Counted from the stretch's first letter, positions 1 to 8,654 are shown. The stretch is 64,000 bases of DNA from Bradyrhizobium sp. BRP22 (GCF_020194175.1 NZ_JADYVX010000004.1:62001-126000); one strand, 5' to 3'. Numbers and translations are program-made. Notes: a model not told the origin generated them from the sequence alone.

Positions 1-925
1 CGTTGAGCTTGCGCGTCTCTTCCAGGATGGTCTCGCCGAAATCGGTGGCGTCCAATTCCTTCTGGCGGACCTTGAACACGCCGGTCTTGCCCTGGCCGAG
101 CGCCTGCAGCTTTGCGGCGGCTTCGGCGAGCGTCTTGGCGCTCAGGCTCTTGGGCAGTACTTCGAGGTTGGATTTTACCTGTGCGAGTACCTGCTTGAAA
201 TCCTTCTCGATCGCTTCCAGCGTGTCGCTGCTGGTCGCCGACAGCGCGGCGGCCATGTTGGAGGCCATCAGATTGCCGCTCGCGATCACGTTGCCGAGCT
301 GTTCGACGGTGCGTGCCGCATTGCTCGCATCATCGGACGATGGATCGGCGGAGCCGAGGATCGCGTGAAGCTGCATCTGCGAATCCACCATTGCCGGTGC
401 GGAGGCCGCGACGAACTCGGCCTGTGCCTTGCGCAGCGCCTCATACTGTTTCTCGTGCAGCGCCGCCGTCTCCAGCCGCTCGCGCGCGGCCGAGCCAAGG
501 CTCTGGATCACGTCGTCGATGTTCTTGACGGTTTCGGTGAGCGCGTTGCCGATCGCCTTGTCGGCGCCGAGCTTGATGATCTCGTCGAGCTTCTGCAGCG
601 CGTGCGTCTGGGTTTCCTTCATCTTGCGCGAACGCTCGTTCAAGGACTCTTCGGTGCGCGCAGCGAGCAGCGCCGGTCCCTGGCTCGCCAGGCTCGCACT
701 CTGCGCCGACAATTGCAGGCTCGCGGCAAGCCGCGGGATGTCGCGGCCGGAGAGGTCGCCCATGGTCTTGCCGAGCTGTTCGAACACCATCGCAGCGCCT
801 GCGCTGATCACGATCGCCATGGCGGCGATGACGGCGAACGCCGCGAACAGGCTGCCCCGGACGCCCCATCGCGGACGTCGGATGCCCTTAAGTTTCAATT
901 TACCGAAGCGGAATCGTAACGCCAT
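1..925 (-). CDS. Membrane-anchored sensor protein, N-terminal part (TorS/chemoreceptor-like)
   Basis: Reading the minus strand from ATG at 925 gives an open frame that runs off the left edge, about 308 codons without a stop. A basic N-terminus (MALRFRFGKLKLKG) is followed by a hydrophobic segment near residues 24-48. A long helical extracytoplasmic region rich in Ala, Gln, Glu and Leu follows, as in four-helix sensor domains of TorS-type histidine kinases and methyl-accepting chemotaxis proteins. The second membrane span, HAMP and signalling domains would lie outside the window, so kinase and chemoreceptor cannot be told apart. The call rests on architecture, not on a recognised motif. Confidence 0.6.
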   Translation of the reverse strand, partial: MALRFRFGKLKLKGIRRPRWGVRGSLFAAFAVIAAMAIVISAGAAMVFEQLGKTMGDLSGRDIPRLAASLQLSAQSASLASQGPALLAARTEESLNERSRKMKETQTHALQKLDEIIKLGADKAIGNALTETVKNIDDVIQSLGSAARERLETAALHEKQYEALRKAQAEFVAASAPAMVDSQMQLHAILGSADPSSDDASNAARTVEQLGNVIASGNLMASNMAAALSATSSDTLEAIEKDFKQVLAQVKSNLEVLPKSLSAKTLAEAAAKLQALGQGKTGVFKVRQKELDATDFGETILEETRKLN

Positions 926-1128
926 CTGCCTGCCCCCGCAGTCACTGCCCTTGAGCTTGAATCCTCGCGCGGCAGTATCGCGATGGCGGGTTAACAAAAT
1001 CGGGAACTTGAACGCCCGGCGCTGCAATTTTTGCCGCGCATGGCTGCGTTGAAGTAGCTTTGTACCGCACGTCGGAATTGATCGCGCGATGCTTGCAGAA
1101 TTGTCGCATCCACAACCTCTCGAGAATC

Positions 1129-1156
1129 AAAAAAGGCCGGCGAGATGCCAGCCTTT
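1129..1156 (-). terminator. Rho-independent terminator of the outer-membrane barrel gene
   Basis: On the minus strand a stem AAAGGCTGGC / GCCGGCCTTT with a five-base loop is followed by a run of T. It lies about 35 bp past the stop of the barrel gene at 1189. Confidence 0.7.
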
Positions 1157-1188
1157 CTCGATCTCTTGCTCGATCTCTTGGATTGGGA

Positions 1189-1929
1189 TCAGTAGCCCGT
1201 GGCCACCGGCCCGCCGAAATTGCCGAGATTGAAGCGATAGTTGATGCCGGCCTTCACGGTGTGCTCGTCATTATGGAAGCTGCCGAATGGCACCAGCGGG
1301 GCTGGCGCGATGAAGCGGCTGTCGCCGAAATCGTAATATTGATATTCGGCCTTGGCCGACCAGTTGGGCGCGAACATGTATTCGATGCCGCCGCCGACGG
1401 TGAAGCCGTTGCGATGGCTGTCACTGAGCGCGAACCCGACCGGGACACCAACGAATGTCAGCATTTCGTTGTTGTCGGAATAGGCGTAGCCGCCCTTCGC
1501 GTAGACCAGGCCCGGGCCCCAGGTCCAGCCGATGCGGCCGGTGATCGAGCCGATCCCGCGCTGGTCGTTGCTGTAGACGAAGCCGCCGGGGAACGCCGCG
1601 TTGACCTGGTCGCCGCCGAGCCACGAGTACTGGCCTTCGACGCCGATCAGGAAGTTCGGATGGAATTGCCAGTCGCCGCCGACCTGGACGCCGCCGAGGA
1701 AGCGAGTGTTATCGTCGCCGAGCGCGAAGCCGCCAAAGCTGTCGCTGCCGCTGAAGGCGCCGCCGAGATGGCCGCCGATATAGAAGCCGGTCCAGTTGTA
1801 GATCGGTGCGGCGTAAGCTGGCGCCGGCGCTTTGCTGTAATAAGGACGGGCGCCGAGATCGGCGCCGAATACCGGCGCGGCGGCGGCGAGCGCCACGAGG
1901 GCAACGGTTGCGAGCAGGATCTTCTTCAT
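1189..1929 (-). CDS. Outer membrane beta-barrel protein (Omp31/Omp25-like)
   Basis: This 246-residue protein has a clear Sec signal peptide (MKKILLATVALVALAAAAPVFG, cut before ADLGARP). The mature N-terminus YNWTGFYIGGHLGG is the hallmark of the alphaproteobacterial Omp25/Omp31 eight-stranded barrel family. Glycine- and aromatic-rich alternating strands follow, including GGVQVGGDWQF and AKAEYQYYDFGD, and the chain ends in a strand typical of BAM-dependent insertion (AGINYRFN...). It should sit in the outer membrane as a small structural barrel. It is transcribed alone and has its own terminator. Confidence 0.88.
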   Translation of the reverse strand: MKKILLATVALVALAAAAPVFGADLGARPYYSKAPAPAYAAPIYNWTGFYIGGHLGGAFSGSDSFGGFALGDDNTRFLGGVQVGGDWQFHPNFLIGVEGQYSWLGGDQVNAAFPGGFVYSNDQRGIGSITGRIGWTWGPGLVYAKGGYAYSDNNEMLTFVGVPVGFALSDSHRNGFTVGGGIEYMFAPNWSAKAEYQYYDFGDSRFIAPAPLVPFGSFHNDEHTVKAGINYRFNLGNFGGPVATGY

Positions 1930-2137
1930 TTCATTCCCCGGAGATTCAAAACGAGACGCTGCGCGCAGCGCCCCCGTGGCGCGAGTAAAGACCGCATTTG
2001 AATAAAATCATGTCAGCGCGGGGCGATTGCGGCTGATTGTCCAACCTGTTGGTCGGTAATTGTTTTTTGTGCTTAACGGCGGCTTAAGGAACCGTGAATG
2101 AAGGCTTAATTGCCCTTTGCTCCCAGGCAAGGTTCGC

Positions 2138-2458
2138 TTAACCAAGCCTGCGCCGGATGTCCTCGCGCATCTGCTCGCGGAATTGAGCCCTGCGCCCCGG
2201 CCGCTCCTTCTCCGGGACGTCATGGCGGTCGAACACGTTGAACTTCTCGAGGATCGGATAGTGTTCGCTGGCCATCGCCAGCACGCGCAGGAGATCGGCG
2301 GCTTGCGCGCTCGGTCCCGTCACCTCCCAGCGGCGAATGGTGTTGGCGCCGTCGGGCGCCTTCAGCCCGCATAGCCTGGCCATGTCGGCCACCGTGAGCG
2401 GCTGGCGGATGGCCTCGCCGAGGTGCTCGCGAAGCCTTTTCAGTTCTGGTCCAGTCAC
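2138..2458 (-). CDS. Small helix-turn-helix protein
   Basis: This 106-residue protein starts at GTG, preceded by a strong purine-rich site (AAGGGGG). The segment LRREHLGEA-like to LTVADMARLCGLKAP then IRRWEVTGPS (about residues 8-50) reads as an XRE/Cro-type helix-turn-helix, with the Trp of the recognition helix in place. The C-terminal half is basic (EKERPGRRAQFREQMREDIRRRLG) and matches no domain I know. Likely a small DNA-binding regulator; its target is unknown. Confidence 0.6.
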   Translation of the reverse strand: MTGPELKRLREHLGEAIRQPLTVADMARLCGLKAPDGANTIRRWEVTGPSAQAADLLRVLAMASEHYPILEKFNVFDRHDVPEKERPGRRAQFREQMREDIRRRLG

Positions 2459-2584
2459 GGGATACCCCCTTCAGATCATTGCCAGATCACTGGCGCGCAC
2501 CATTCGGTGAATTGTGAACTGGCTCACATGGCGCACCGTGCAAGCAAGTTATACCGCTCCCCGATTCCTGATGAGGAGGAAATC

Positions 2585-2785
2585 ATGCGCAGCCTGATTG
2601 AAAGCCTCACGCCCGATGCGCGCCGAATCGACTGGAAATGGATCGGCGCCGTGTTCGCGTTTTATGTGGTGGTGATGGTGATCGCAGCCAGCCTGCTGAT
2701 GACCCATCGATCCACGAAAGGCTCGGCCTACGAGATGTCGCTGGCTGCGGTCGCCTGCGTATCCTGCGCGCTTGCCGCCGATTGA
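2585..2785 (+). CDS. Small single-span membrane protein
   Basis: ATG at 2585 follows an excellent ribosome-binding site (GAGGAGGA, spacing 4-5). The 66-residue product has one strong membrane segment (WIGAVFAFYVVVMVIAASLLM, about 19-39) and a second weaker hydrophobic stretch near the C-terminus (SLAAVACVSCALAAD). I do not recognise the family. The good start signal and hydrophobic pattern support a real gene. Confidence 0.55.
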   Translation: MRSLIESLTPDARRIDWKWIGAVFAFYVVVMVIAASLLMTHRSTKGSAYEMSLAAVACVSCALAAD

Positions 2786-2875
2786 TCGACCGCGTCACGT
2801 TGCCAGCGGACGAAATCGGATCATGATCTCATTTTCTATTCGAGCGAGATATTCTTGAAAAACCACTTCTCCGGA

Positions 2876-3487
2876 TCACGGCTGAACTTCCGAATGATGT
2901 TCGATCACGTCCGGCGGCGTCACCACCATCAATAATCGCGCCGGTCCAAGTCCGGCATTGCGGCCCATATGCGGCCGATCGCCGAACAGATGGACGCAAT
3001 CGCCCTGGTCGAGCACGAAGCGTTCCTCGCCGATCTGAAATTCGATCCTGCCCTCGAGCACGTAGAGGATCTCCTCGCCCTCGTGGGAGAGCAGCTTGAT
3101 GTCGAGGTCGGAGGTAACCGGAAAATCAAGCACGAAGGCGCTGAGCTTGGGGTCCGTGAGGTCGCCCGAGAGCCAGTGATAGTCGTAGCCGTTGGCGGAG
3201 TGCGGAGGGGAGGTCTCGCGCTGGCGGCGGCGCGAGATGGTGTAGTATTTGGGCGCCTGGACGTCGGCGGAATCCTCGAACAGGTCGCGCAGCGGAATGT
3301 TCAGCCGGGTCGCGATCAGGATCACGTTGGCGATCGACATCGCCGCTTCGCCGCGCTCCACCCGCGAGAGATAGGCCGCCGAGAGGCCGGTGTCGTTGCC
3401 GAGCGCCTGCAGCGTGAGCTTTCGATCCGTGCGCGCTTTGCGGATTCGCGCGCCAAGTTGCCGGGCGATCAGCCGCGCCTGATCCAT
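2876..3487 (-). CDS. XRE-family regulator with C-terminal cupin domain
   Basis: This 203-residue protein combines an N-terminal XRE helix-turn-helix (about 10-65: IRKARTDRKLTLQALGNDTGLSAAYLSRVERGEA in shortened form, with the typical SxxYLSRVERG recognition helix) with a C-terminal cupin barrel (about 115-195: HEGEEILYVLEG, DCVHLFGDRPHMG, ligand-sensing fold). Such proteins sense small metabolites such as amino acids, polyamines or acids. A GGAGG site precedes the ATG. It lies next to the ABC binding protein and dehydrogenase divergon and is a fair candidate for its regulator; that link is inferred. Confidence 0.85.
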   Translation of the reverse strand: MDQARLIARQLGARIRKARTDRKLTLQALGNDTGLSAAYLSRVERGEAAMSIANVILIATRLNIPLRDLFEDSADVQAPKYYTISRRRQRETSPPHSANGYDYHWLSGDLTDPKLSAFVLDFPVTSDLDIKLLSHEGEEILYVLEGRIEFQIGEERFVLDQGDCVHLFGDRPHMGRNAGLGPARLLMVVTPPDVIEHHSEVQP

Positions 3488-3565
3488 GGCTCCTCCCGAA
3501 AGCTACTGTGATTGCTTACCGGGACTTGCTCTAGAGGTGATTTGCATCGGGCGCAAGATCAGCGG

Positions 3566-3597
3566 TAAAAACGGCGCAAGCTTCGGCTTGCGCCGTG
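3566..3597 (-). terminator. Rho-independent terminator of the ABC binding-protein gene
   Basis: A perfect 11-bp stem (ACGGCGCAAGC / GCTTGCGCCGT) closed by a four-base loop (CGAA when read on the minus strand) is followed on that strand by TTTTT. It sits just after the stop at 3612 and separates this gene from the XRE-cupin gene downstream. Confidence 0.85.
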
Positions 3598-3611
3598 TCA
3601 TAATGTGCAAG

Positions 3612-4835
3612 TCACTTCTTGATGAGCGGACACGCGCTCGCTTCCAGTGGCGGAAACACCTTGTCGGCCGGCAAGGTGGCCAGCACCTTGTAATAGTCCC
3701 ATGGCTCCCTGGACTCCTGCGGCTGCTTCACCTGCATCAGGTACATGTCGTGCATCAGCAGCCCGTCCTCGCGGACCCTGCCGTTGCGGGTGAAGATGTC
3801 GTCCACCGGCAGCTCCTTCATCTTCGCCATCACGGCGCCGGCTTCATCGGTCCGGGCCGCTTCGATCGCGCGAAGATAATGGCGCACCGCCGAATAGACG
3901 CCGGCTTGCGTCATCGTCGGCATGGCTTTGTGCAGCTTGAAGAACTTCTCCGACCAGGCGCGCGTCTCCGGGGTGCGGTCCCAGTAGAAGGCGGAGATGA
4001 AGCGAAGGCCCTGGGTGCTGGCGAGGCCCATCGCATGGATGTCGGTGATGAAGACGATCGGCGCCACGAAGGTCTTGCTCTTGTTGATGCCGAATTCTGC
4101 CGCCTGCTTGATCGCATTGGCCATGTCGGCGCCGGCGCTCGCCAGCGCCACCACCTTGGCCTTCGAGGATTGGGCCTGCAGCAGATAGGAACTGAGGTCG
4201 GCGGTGTTGAGCGGGTGGCGCACTTCGCCCTCGACGGCGCCGCCGCCTTCGGTCACCGCCTTGCGGATATCGTTGGCGAAGGCATGCCCGAATGCGTAAT
4301 CGACCGTCAGCAGAAACCAGCTCTTGTCGCCGCCATCGGTCATGGTCCTGGCGAGGCTGTAGCCATTGGAATAGCTGGTATAGACCCATTGCGCCGAGGT
4401 CGCGGTGCACGCCTTGCCGGTGAAATCGGACGAGGCCGCCATGATGATGGCGATCCTGTTCTTGTCCTTTGCCAGGGCCTGCACCGCAAAGCCGACCGAC
4501 GAGTTCGAGAAATCGGCGACCATGTCGACACCGTCCCGGTCGAACCATTCGCGCGCCTTCGCCGCACCGATGTCGGCCTTGTTCTGATGATCGGCGGAGA
4601 CGAGCTCGATCCTCTTGCCGAGGACGGTGCTGCCGAACTCCTCGATCGCCATTTTTGCGGCGACCACCGAGCCGGGACCGGCCAGATCCGCATAGAGCCC
4701 GGACTGGTCGTTCATGATGCCGATCTTGACGAAGCCGTCCGAGATGACCGGTTCGGCGGCCCGGCCCTGCGGTGTGGCCAGGACCAGGCCGATCGGCACG
4801 GCTGCGAGGGCGAGGAATTTCGTCAGTGACGGCAT
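3612..4835 (-). CDS. ABC transporter substrate-binding protein, branched-chain amino acid (LivJ) type
   Basis: Start chosen at ATG 4835 because AAAGGAGA lies just upstream and the signal peptide (MPSLTKFLALAAVPIGLVLATPQGRA) then begins at residue 1; a longer frame to 4886 adds 17 unlikely residues. The mature part opens with PVISDGFVKIGIMNDQSGLYADLAGPG, the Peripla_BP_6 signature, and runs 407 residues in all. It should bind an amino acid, amide or aromatic acid in the periplasm. No permease or ATPase genes are adjacent, so it is an orphan binding protein here. It is divergent from the Ldh-family gene and shares a promoter region with TGCAT-N3-ATGCA palindromes. Confidence 0.88.
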   Translation of the reverse strand: MPSLTKFLALAAVPIGLVLATPQGRAAEPVISDGFVKIGIMNDQSGLYADLAGPGSVVAAKMAIEEFGSTVLGKRIELVSADHQNKADIGAAKAREWFDRDGVDMVADFSNSSVGFAVQALAKDKNRIAIIMAASSDFTGKACTATSAQWVYTSYSNGYSLARTMTDGGDKSWFLLTVDYAFGHAFANDIRKAVTEGGGAVEGEVRHPLNTADLSSYLLQAQSSKAKVVALASAGADMANAIKQAAEFGINKSKTFVAPIVFITDIHAMGLASTQGLRFISAFYWDRTPETRAWSEKFFKLHKAMPTMTQAGVYSAVRHYLRAIEAARTDEAGAVMAKMKELPVDDIFTRNGRVREDGLLMHDMYLMQVKQPQESREPWDYYKVLATLPADKVFPPLEASACPLIKK

Positions 4836-4893
4836 CTTGCTTCTCCTTTGGATTTCGCTCCGCGGCGACATTTGTTGGGAACCCACCTAATTT

Positions 4894-4906
4894 TGCATAT
4901 CATGCA
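4894..4906. promoter_or_regulatory. Operator-like palindrome TGCAT-N3-ATGCA, site 1
   Basis: A perfect 5+3+5 palindrome (TGCATATCATGCA) in the divergent promoter region. The same motif with another spacer recurs at 4965-4977 and 5121-5133. The protein that binds is not known; the XRE-cupin protein at 2876-3487 is the nearest candidate. Confidence 0.55.
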
Positions 4907-4964
4907 CTTTTGTGCAGGACCAAATTATCGGCATTGCTGATAATGAAATAGTCTGGACGATATT

Positions 4965-4977
4965 TGCATAATATGCA
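4965..4977. promoter_or_regulatory. Operator-like palindrome TGCAT-N3-ATGCA, site 2
   Basis: The palindrome TGCATAATATGCA, extended by TT on the left and AA on the right, lies 67 bp before the ATG of the Ldh-family gene. It is the most symmetric of the three copies. Confidence 0.6.
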
Positions 4978-5043
4978 AAAATTCCTCATTCGAAGCTCAC
5001 CGGCCGCTCGCGCCGGAAAAGTCAAAGAAAACGGGAGTAGGGA

Positions 5044-6144
5044 ATGTCGGATGCGGTCCGGATGTCGCTGGCTGACGTGCACAGGTCGGCCAAAGCCGCG
5101 CTGCTTGCGCAACGATTTGGTGCATCACATGCAAATGCGATTGCAAATACCGTGACCATGGCCGAGCGGGACGAGTGCCGGCATCACGGCTTGTTCCGGC
5201 TGCCTTTCTACATGAACGGGCTGCACTCGGGTCAGGCGTCGCCGGACGCCGAGCCCGAACTGTCAGTGCTGGCGCCTGCTGTGATCAAGGTCGATGCGAA
5301 ATACGGTTTCTCGCCGCTGGCGCTGGAGCGCGGCGCGGAGCCGCTGGCTGCGCTCGCCAAGAAGATGGGGATCGCGGCGATGGCGGTGAACAACGCGCTC
5401 AACGTCGCAGCCCTTTGGCCGGAAGTCGAGCGGCTGGCGGAGCACGGCCTGGTCGGCTTCGCCTTTGTCGCCGCCAGCCCCTATGTCGCGCCGGCCGGCG
5501 GCACCAAGCCGCTGTTCGGCACCAATCCGATGGCGTTCGCCTGGCCGCGAAACGGCAAGCCTCCGGTCGTGTTTGATCAGGCCTCGAGCGCCAGCGCCCG
5601 CGGTGAAATCCAGCTCCGCCTTCGCGACGGCAGGACCCTGCCCGACGGCTGGGCCATCGGACCGGACGGCAGGGCAACCAACGATCCGGCCCAGGCGCTG
5701 GCCGGCGCGCAGCTTCCGTTCGGCGGCTTCAAGGGCTCCAACATCGCCATGATGGTGGAATTGCTGGCCGGGCCGCTGCTCGGCGATGTCCTCAGCTTCG
5801 AAGCCGGCGAGCGCGACAAGGCGAACACGGGTGCACCTTGCGGCGGAGAACTCGTGATCGCGATCGATCCGGTCCGCTGCATGGCGAATGGGGACCGCGC
5901 CAGACAGCTCGACCACGCCGAATTGCTGTTCGACAAGATGCTGGCGCAGGATGGTGTGCGGCTGCCATCCGACCGCCGCTACGAGGCCCGCAAGCGCACC
6001 GAAGCCGAAGGTGTGCTGGTGCCGAAATCGCTCCACGATTCGATCGAACTCTACATCGCTGGCAAGCGAGTGGCCGAGCGGAATGCCTATGAGGGCGATC
6101 ACCTGACGCATCGCAAGGATGCCGGTCAGGCGGTGGCGATATGA
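5044..6144 (+). CDS. Ldh-family NAD(P)-dependent oxidoreductase (malate/L-lactate dehydrogenase type 2)
   Basis: This 366-residue protein belongs to the Ldh_2 family (YlgB, YbiC, piperideine-2-carboxylate reductase), which reduces 2-oxo acids or cyclic imino acids with NAD(P)H. Family landmarks are HHGLFRLPFY near residue 44, the FGTNPMAFAWP segment near 155-165 and GGFKGSNIAMMVELLAG near 230. A GGGAG-like site precedes the ATG. It overlaps the next gene by ATGA. With the divergent amino-acid-type binding protein it suggests uptake and reduction or oxidation of an imino or hydroxy acid; the substrate is not readable from sequence. Confidence 0.87.
   Translation: MSDAVRMSLADVHRSAKAALLAQRFGASHANAIANTVTMAERDECRHHGLFRLPFYMNGLHSGQASPDAEPELSVLAPAVIKVDAKYGFSPLALERGAEPLAALAKKMGIAAMAVNNALNVAALWPEVERLAEHGLVGFAFVAASPYVAPAGGTKPLFGTNPMAFAWPRNGKPPVVFDQASSASARGEIQLRLRDGRTLPDGWAIGPDGRATNDPAQALAGAQLPFGGFKGSNIAMMVELLAGPLLGDVLSFEAGERDKANTGAPCGGELVIAIDPVRCMANGDRARQLDHAELLFDKMLAQDGVRLPSDRRYEARKRTEAEGVLVPKSLHDSIELYIAGKRVAERNAYEGDHLTHRKDAGQAVAI
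5121..5133. promoter_or_regulatory. Operator-like palindrome TGCAT-N3-ATGCA, site 3 (inside the coding region)
   Basis: TGCATCACATGCA lies 78 bp inside the Ldh-family gene. With sites 1 and 2 it forms a set around the promoter that could support looping or roadblock repression. This copy could also be chance. Confidence 0.4.
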
Positions 6145-6809
6145 GGGCTGCCATGACAGGCTCGACATTGACGCCAACCGAACGGACCCGCGTCCGGCTT
6201 CATCCGGAGCGCGCCGTTTATGATTGCGAGGTGATGTACCGCATTCTCGACGAGGCGCTGGTTTGTCACGTCGGTGTCGTGGTTGATGGCGCACCGCGCG
6301 TGCTGCCGACCGCGATCGTCAGGATCGACGACTTCGCCTACATCCATGGCAGTCCCGCCAATCAATCGCTCGCGGCGCTGGCGGCCGGCGCTCCGGCCTG
6401 CATCACCGTCACTCTGATCGACTCGATCGTTGCAGGACGATCGGGGTTCGGCATGAGCATGGACTACCGCTCCGTGATGATTTTTGCGATGGCAGAAAAG
6501 ATCGTCGATCCCAGGGAGAAGGAGCGCCTGGTTGCGGCGTTCATCGAGGATATCTGCCCGGGCCACCAGGTCCGTCCGCCGAAACCGAAGGAGATCGCCG
6601 CCACGCTCTTCCTGCGGTTTCCGCTGACCGAAGCCTCGGTCAAGATCAGGAATCAGGGCGTGGTGGATCCCGAGGAGGATTATCGGCTCGACGCCTGGTC
6701 GGGTGTGATACCGCTGCAGCTCACCGCCGGCGAGCCCCGTAATTGTCCGGCCTTGAAGCCCGGCATCGCCGTTCCCGATTATGCGAAGGACTATCGCCGC
6801 GGCACGTGA
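6141..6809 (+). CDS. Pyridoxamine 5'-phosphate oxidase-like flavin-binding protein
   Basis: This 222-residue protein starts in the ATGA that ends the Ldh-family gene, so the two are translationally coupled. The segment from VMYRILDEALVCHVGVV through RVLPTAIVRID to YIHGSPANQSLAALAAG (about 30-90) is the split-barrel FMN fold of the PNPOx-like_2 family, which includes NimA-type proteins. These bind FMN, F420 or heme, and many are uncharacterised reductases. A role in the same pathway as the Ldh-family enzyme is inferred from the overlap. Confidence 0.82.
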   Translation: MRAAMTGSTLTPTERTRVRLHPERAVYDCEVMYRILDEALVCHVGVVVDGAPRVLPTAIVRIDDFAYIHGSPANQSLAALAAGAPACITVTLIDSIVAGRSGFGMSMDYRSVMIFAMAEKIVDPREKERLVAAFIEDICPGHQVRPPKPKEIAATLFLRFPLTEASVKIRNQGVVDPEEDYRLDAWSGVIPLQLTAGEPRNCPALKPGIAVPDYAKDYRRGT

Positions 6810-7208
6810 GGCCATGGTTCGAGCTGTGTATCGTCAGTGCGCCGATGACGACCGGCGCTCTGACGTTGGTCAGGTCGCTGCGAACCAGGGAGCGCACATC
6901 AAATCTGTCTGCCAAGGTGCACTGTGCATTGTTTGCCATGGTGCATTCGCAACTTCTCAGTTCGCCACGCCCATCGCAGTGATGAATTGGTGAGCACAAT
7001 CGGCCGCAATCATCATCTCGCAATGTTTCTGCTCCCGCCTGCTGCGCAACCCCGCCATGCATCATTCGTTTTGACAGCGATGTGATTTGCGCCGAAAGAA
7101 GGCGCGCTTCTTGTATGTGCGTCGTTGGGGAAGGACGTCTCAGAACGAAGCGCGCATGAACGTTTCGTAATGCGGTCGTTGGTCTGTTGATGTTCGCTGA
7201 ACATTTTA
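6810..7208. other. Non-coding stretch with no recognisable gene
   Basis: About 400 bp without a convincing reading frame. It is lower in GC than its neighbours and has short GTGCA/TGCAT-like words around 6920-6950, but I see no terminator or clear promoter. It may be decayed DNA. Confidence 0.4.
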
Positions 7209-7298
7209 TTGGGGGCGCGCCAGTTGCTGTTGCCGGTCATCGATCGTGGAGATCGCAGTCTTCGCGATCATCTTTCGCAGGTGGGGGCGGCTGCGACC

Positions 7299-8429
7299 GT
7301 GAACTCTGATCTGCACTACCAAAGGTGGATCTGGTGGCCTGAACGTGAGGATCTCTCGCTCGAGTTCACGCGGTTGCTGGCTTCCGCCCAGGAAGGCGGC
7401 GCGACCTTTTCGGAATGCTGGCTCACCGCCAGCCGCATCGATTTCACCGGCGACGATGGTGACGATTCCTGGCACCGGGAATGGACAGCCACCGCGGAGG
7501 TTAATCGCGGGCGGGCTTTATCTGCAGCAGCGCAAGGCCATCCAGCGACGGCCAGGAGTAACTGGCTTCGCGCCATCAACTATTATCTTACCGCCGCCTA
7601 TGCGTTTGATCTCTCGCCGGACAAGCGGCGGTCCGCGCTCGCCTCGATGCGCGAATGTGCCGCGAACTATCTCAACTGCCGTGAGCCTCGTGGCGAAGTC
7701 GTCTCGATCCCATGGCTGAGCGAGTTCGCCTTGCAAGGGTACTATCTGCCTGCGCCCGCAAGCGGCGATGCTGCGCCGGTAGTGATCTGTATCGGCGAAC
7801 CCGGGCATCACAAAGAAGAGTTTCTATTCAAGCTCGCACGCCACGCCTCCGAGCGCGGGATGGCGCTGCTTGCAGTGGACATCCTGGGTGATGACACCGG
7901 CCTGACGTTCGAAGAGGTGTCGCTTCGCCACAAGCCTGAGCACGCGATTGCGCCCATCATGGATTATCTCATCGGCAGGGACGACGTCGATGAGCGACGG
8001 ATCGCGATCCTCGCCTACGGCTGGAGTTCATCCTTTGTCGCGCGCGGCATCGCCTTCGACCATCGGTTTGCCGCGGCCGTTTGCGACGGCGGCATTTGGG
8101 ATCTGCATTTGGGATCATTTCTGGATCCGCAGAACAGACCGTTCGACGTCGAGCCTTGTCCGGAGCTGCAAGCTGACCGCATCCTGATGAGCATCAAGTG
8201 TCCGTTGTTGGTCGCTGCAAGCGCGCGCGGCGGGCTCAAGGCGGATCGGATCGCCGAATTGACGGATCGGTTGCGCGCGGGGCGAGGCGACCGGGATGTC
8301 ACGGTCGAAATATCCGAGGGCACGGAGACCGCCGCGGGGCAGGGTCGCTCCGACAATCCAATCCTCGCCAACGAGTTCATCTTCGATTGGATCGCGTCCC
8401 GCATCGGGGCGCAGTCTTTAATAATATGA
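7299..8429 (+). CDS. Alpha/beta hydrolase-fold protein (FrsA/DPO-hydrolase-like), possibly inactive
   Basis: I chose GTG 7299, giving a start at VNSDLHYQRW; an in-frame TTG at 7209 would add 30 residues. The N-terminal half (about 1-150) is helical, as in the lid domain of FrsA and 2,6-dihydropseudooxynicotine hydrolase. The C-terminal half has the hydrolase fold: PVVICIGEPGHHKEE oxyanion region, then the nucleophile elbow AYGWSSSF with Ser at about residue 243, where the usual last Gly is Ser. Where the family has a Glu-Gly-X-His box it reads ISEGTETAAGQG, so the catalytic His appears absent. It may be a non-catalytic member. Confidence 0.7.
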   Translation: MNSDLHYQRWIWWPEREDLSLEFTRLLASAQEGGATFSECWLTASRIDFTGDDGDDSWHREWTATAEVNRGRALSAAAQGHPATARSNWLRAINYYLTAAYAFDLSPDKRRSALASMRECAANYLNCREPRGEVVSIPWLSEFALQGYYLPAPASGDAAPVVICIGEPGHHKEEFLFKLARHASERGMALLAVDILGDDTGLTFEEVSLRHKPEHAIAPIMDYLIGRDDVDERRIAILAYGWSSSFVARGIAFDHRFAAAVCDGGIWDLHLGSFLDPQNRPFDVEPCPELQADRILMSIKCPLLVAASARGGLKADRIAELTDRLRAGRGDRDVTVEISEGTETAAGQGRSDNPILANEFIFDWIASRIGAQSLII

Positions 8430-8469
8430 TGGCGCACAGGCCCTGCTGACGCAGTCCCCTACCGGTTTC

Positions 8470-8577
8470 CCTAGAGCATTTTCGGTTCTGATTGAATCAG
8501 AACCGAAGCTCTAGATTCTTGTTTTGACGCGTTTTCTTCACGCGAACCGGTATCCACTTCGCTCGAAAACGCTCTAA
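8470..8577. repeat. Dispersed palindromic repeat, AGAGC...GCTCT type
   Basis: The block opens with a near-perfect inverted repeat (AGAGCATTTTCGGTTCTGAT and its complement) at about 8472-8514. A second module follows that ends CTCGAAAACGCTCTA. This kind of element is scattered through Bradyrhizobium genomes between genes; it may also act as a transcript-end hairpin for the upstream gene. Confidence 0.7.
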
Positions 8578-8654
8578 AGCATGATCTCCGCGCAAGCGCT
8601 TCGCGCTTATCGGGAGAGAAAGCCGGTGTTCAATTTTCCGGATCATGATCTAGA
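8577..8654 (-). repeat. Dispersed repeat with GCATGATC termini, copy 1
   Basis: On the minus strand it reads GATCATGATCCGGAAAA...ACCGGCTTTC...GCGAAGCGCTTGCGCGGAGATCATGC. The same roughly 75-bp unit occurs on the plus strand at 62432-62504 and 63726-63799. Reading frames through it are spurious. Confidence 0.85.

Noticed and set aside
3486..4829. Long plus-strand frame opposite the ABC binding-protein gene
   Set aside because: The minus-strand gene has signal peptide, ribosome site and terminator; the plus frame has none of these.
6743..6993. Short frames after the PNPOx-like gene
   Set aside because: No start signal, no family match and conflicting overlapping frames.
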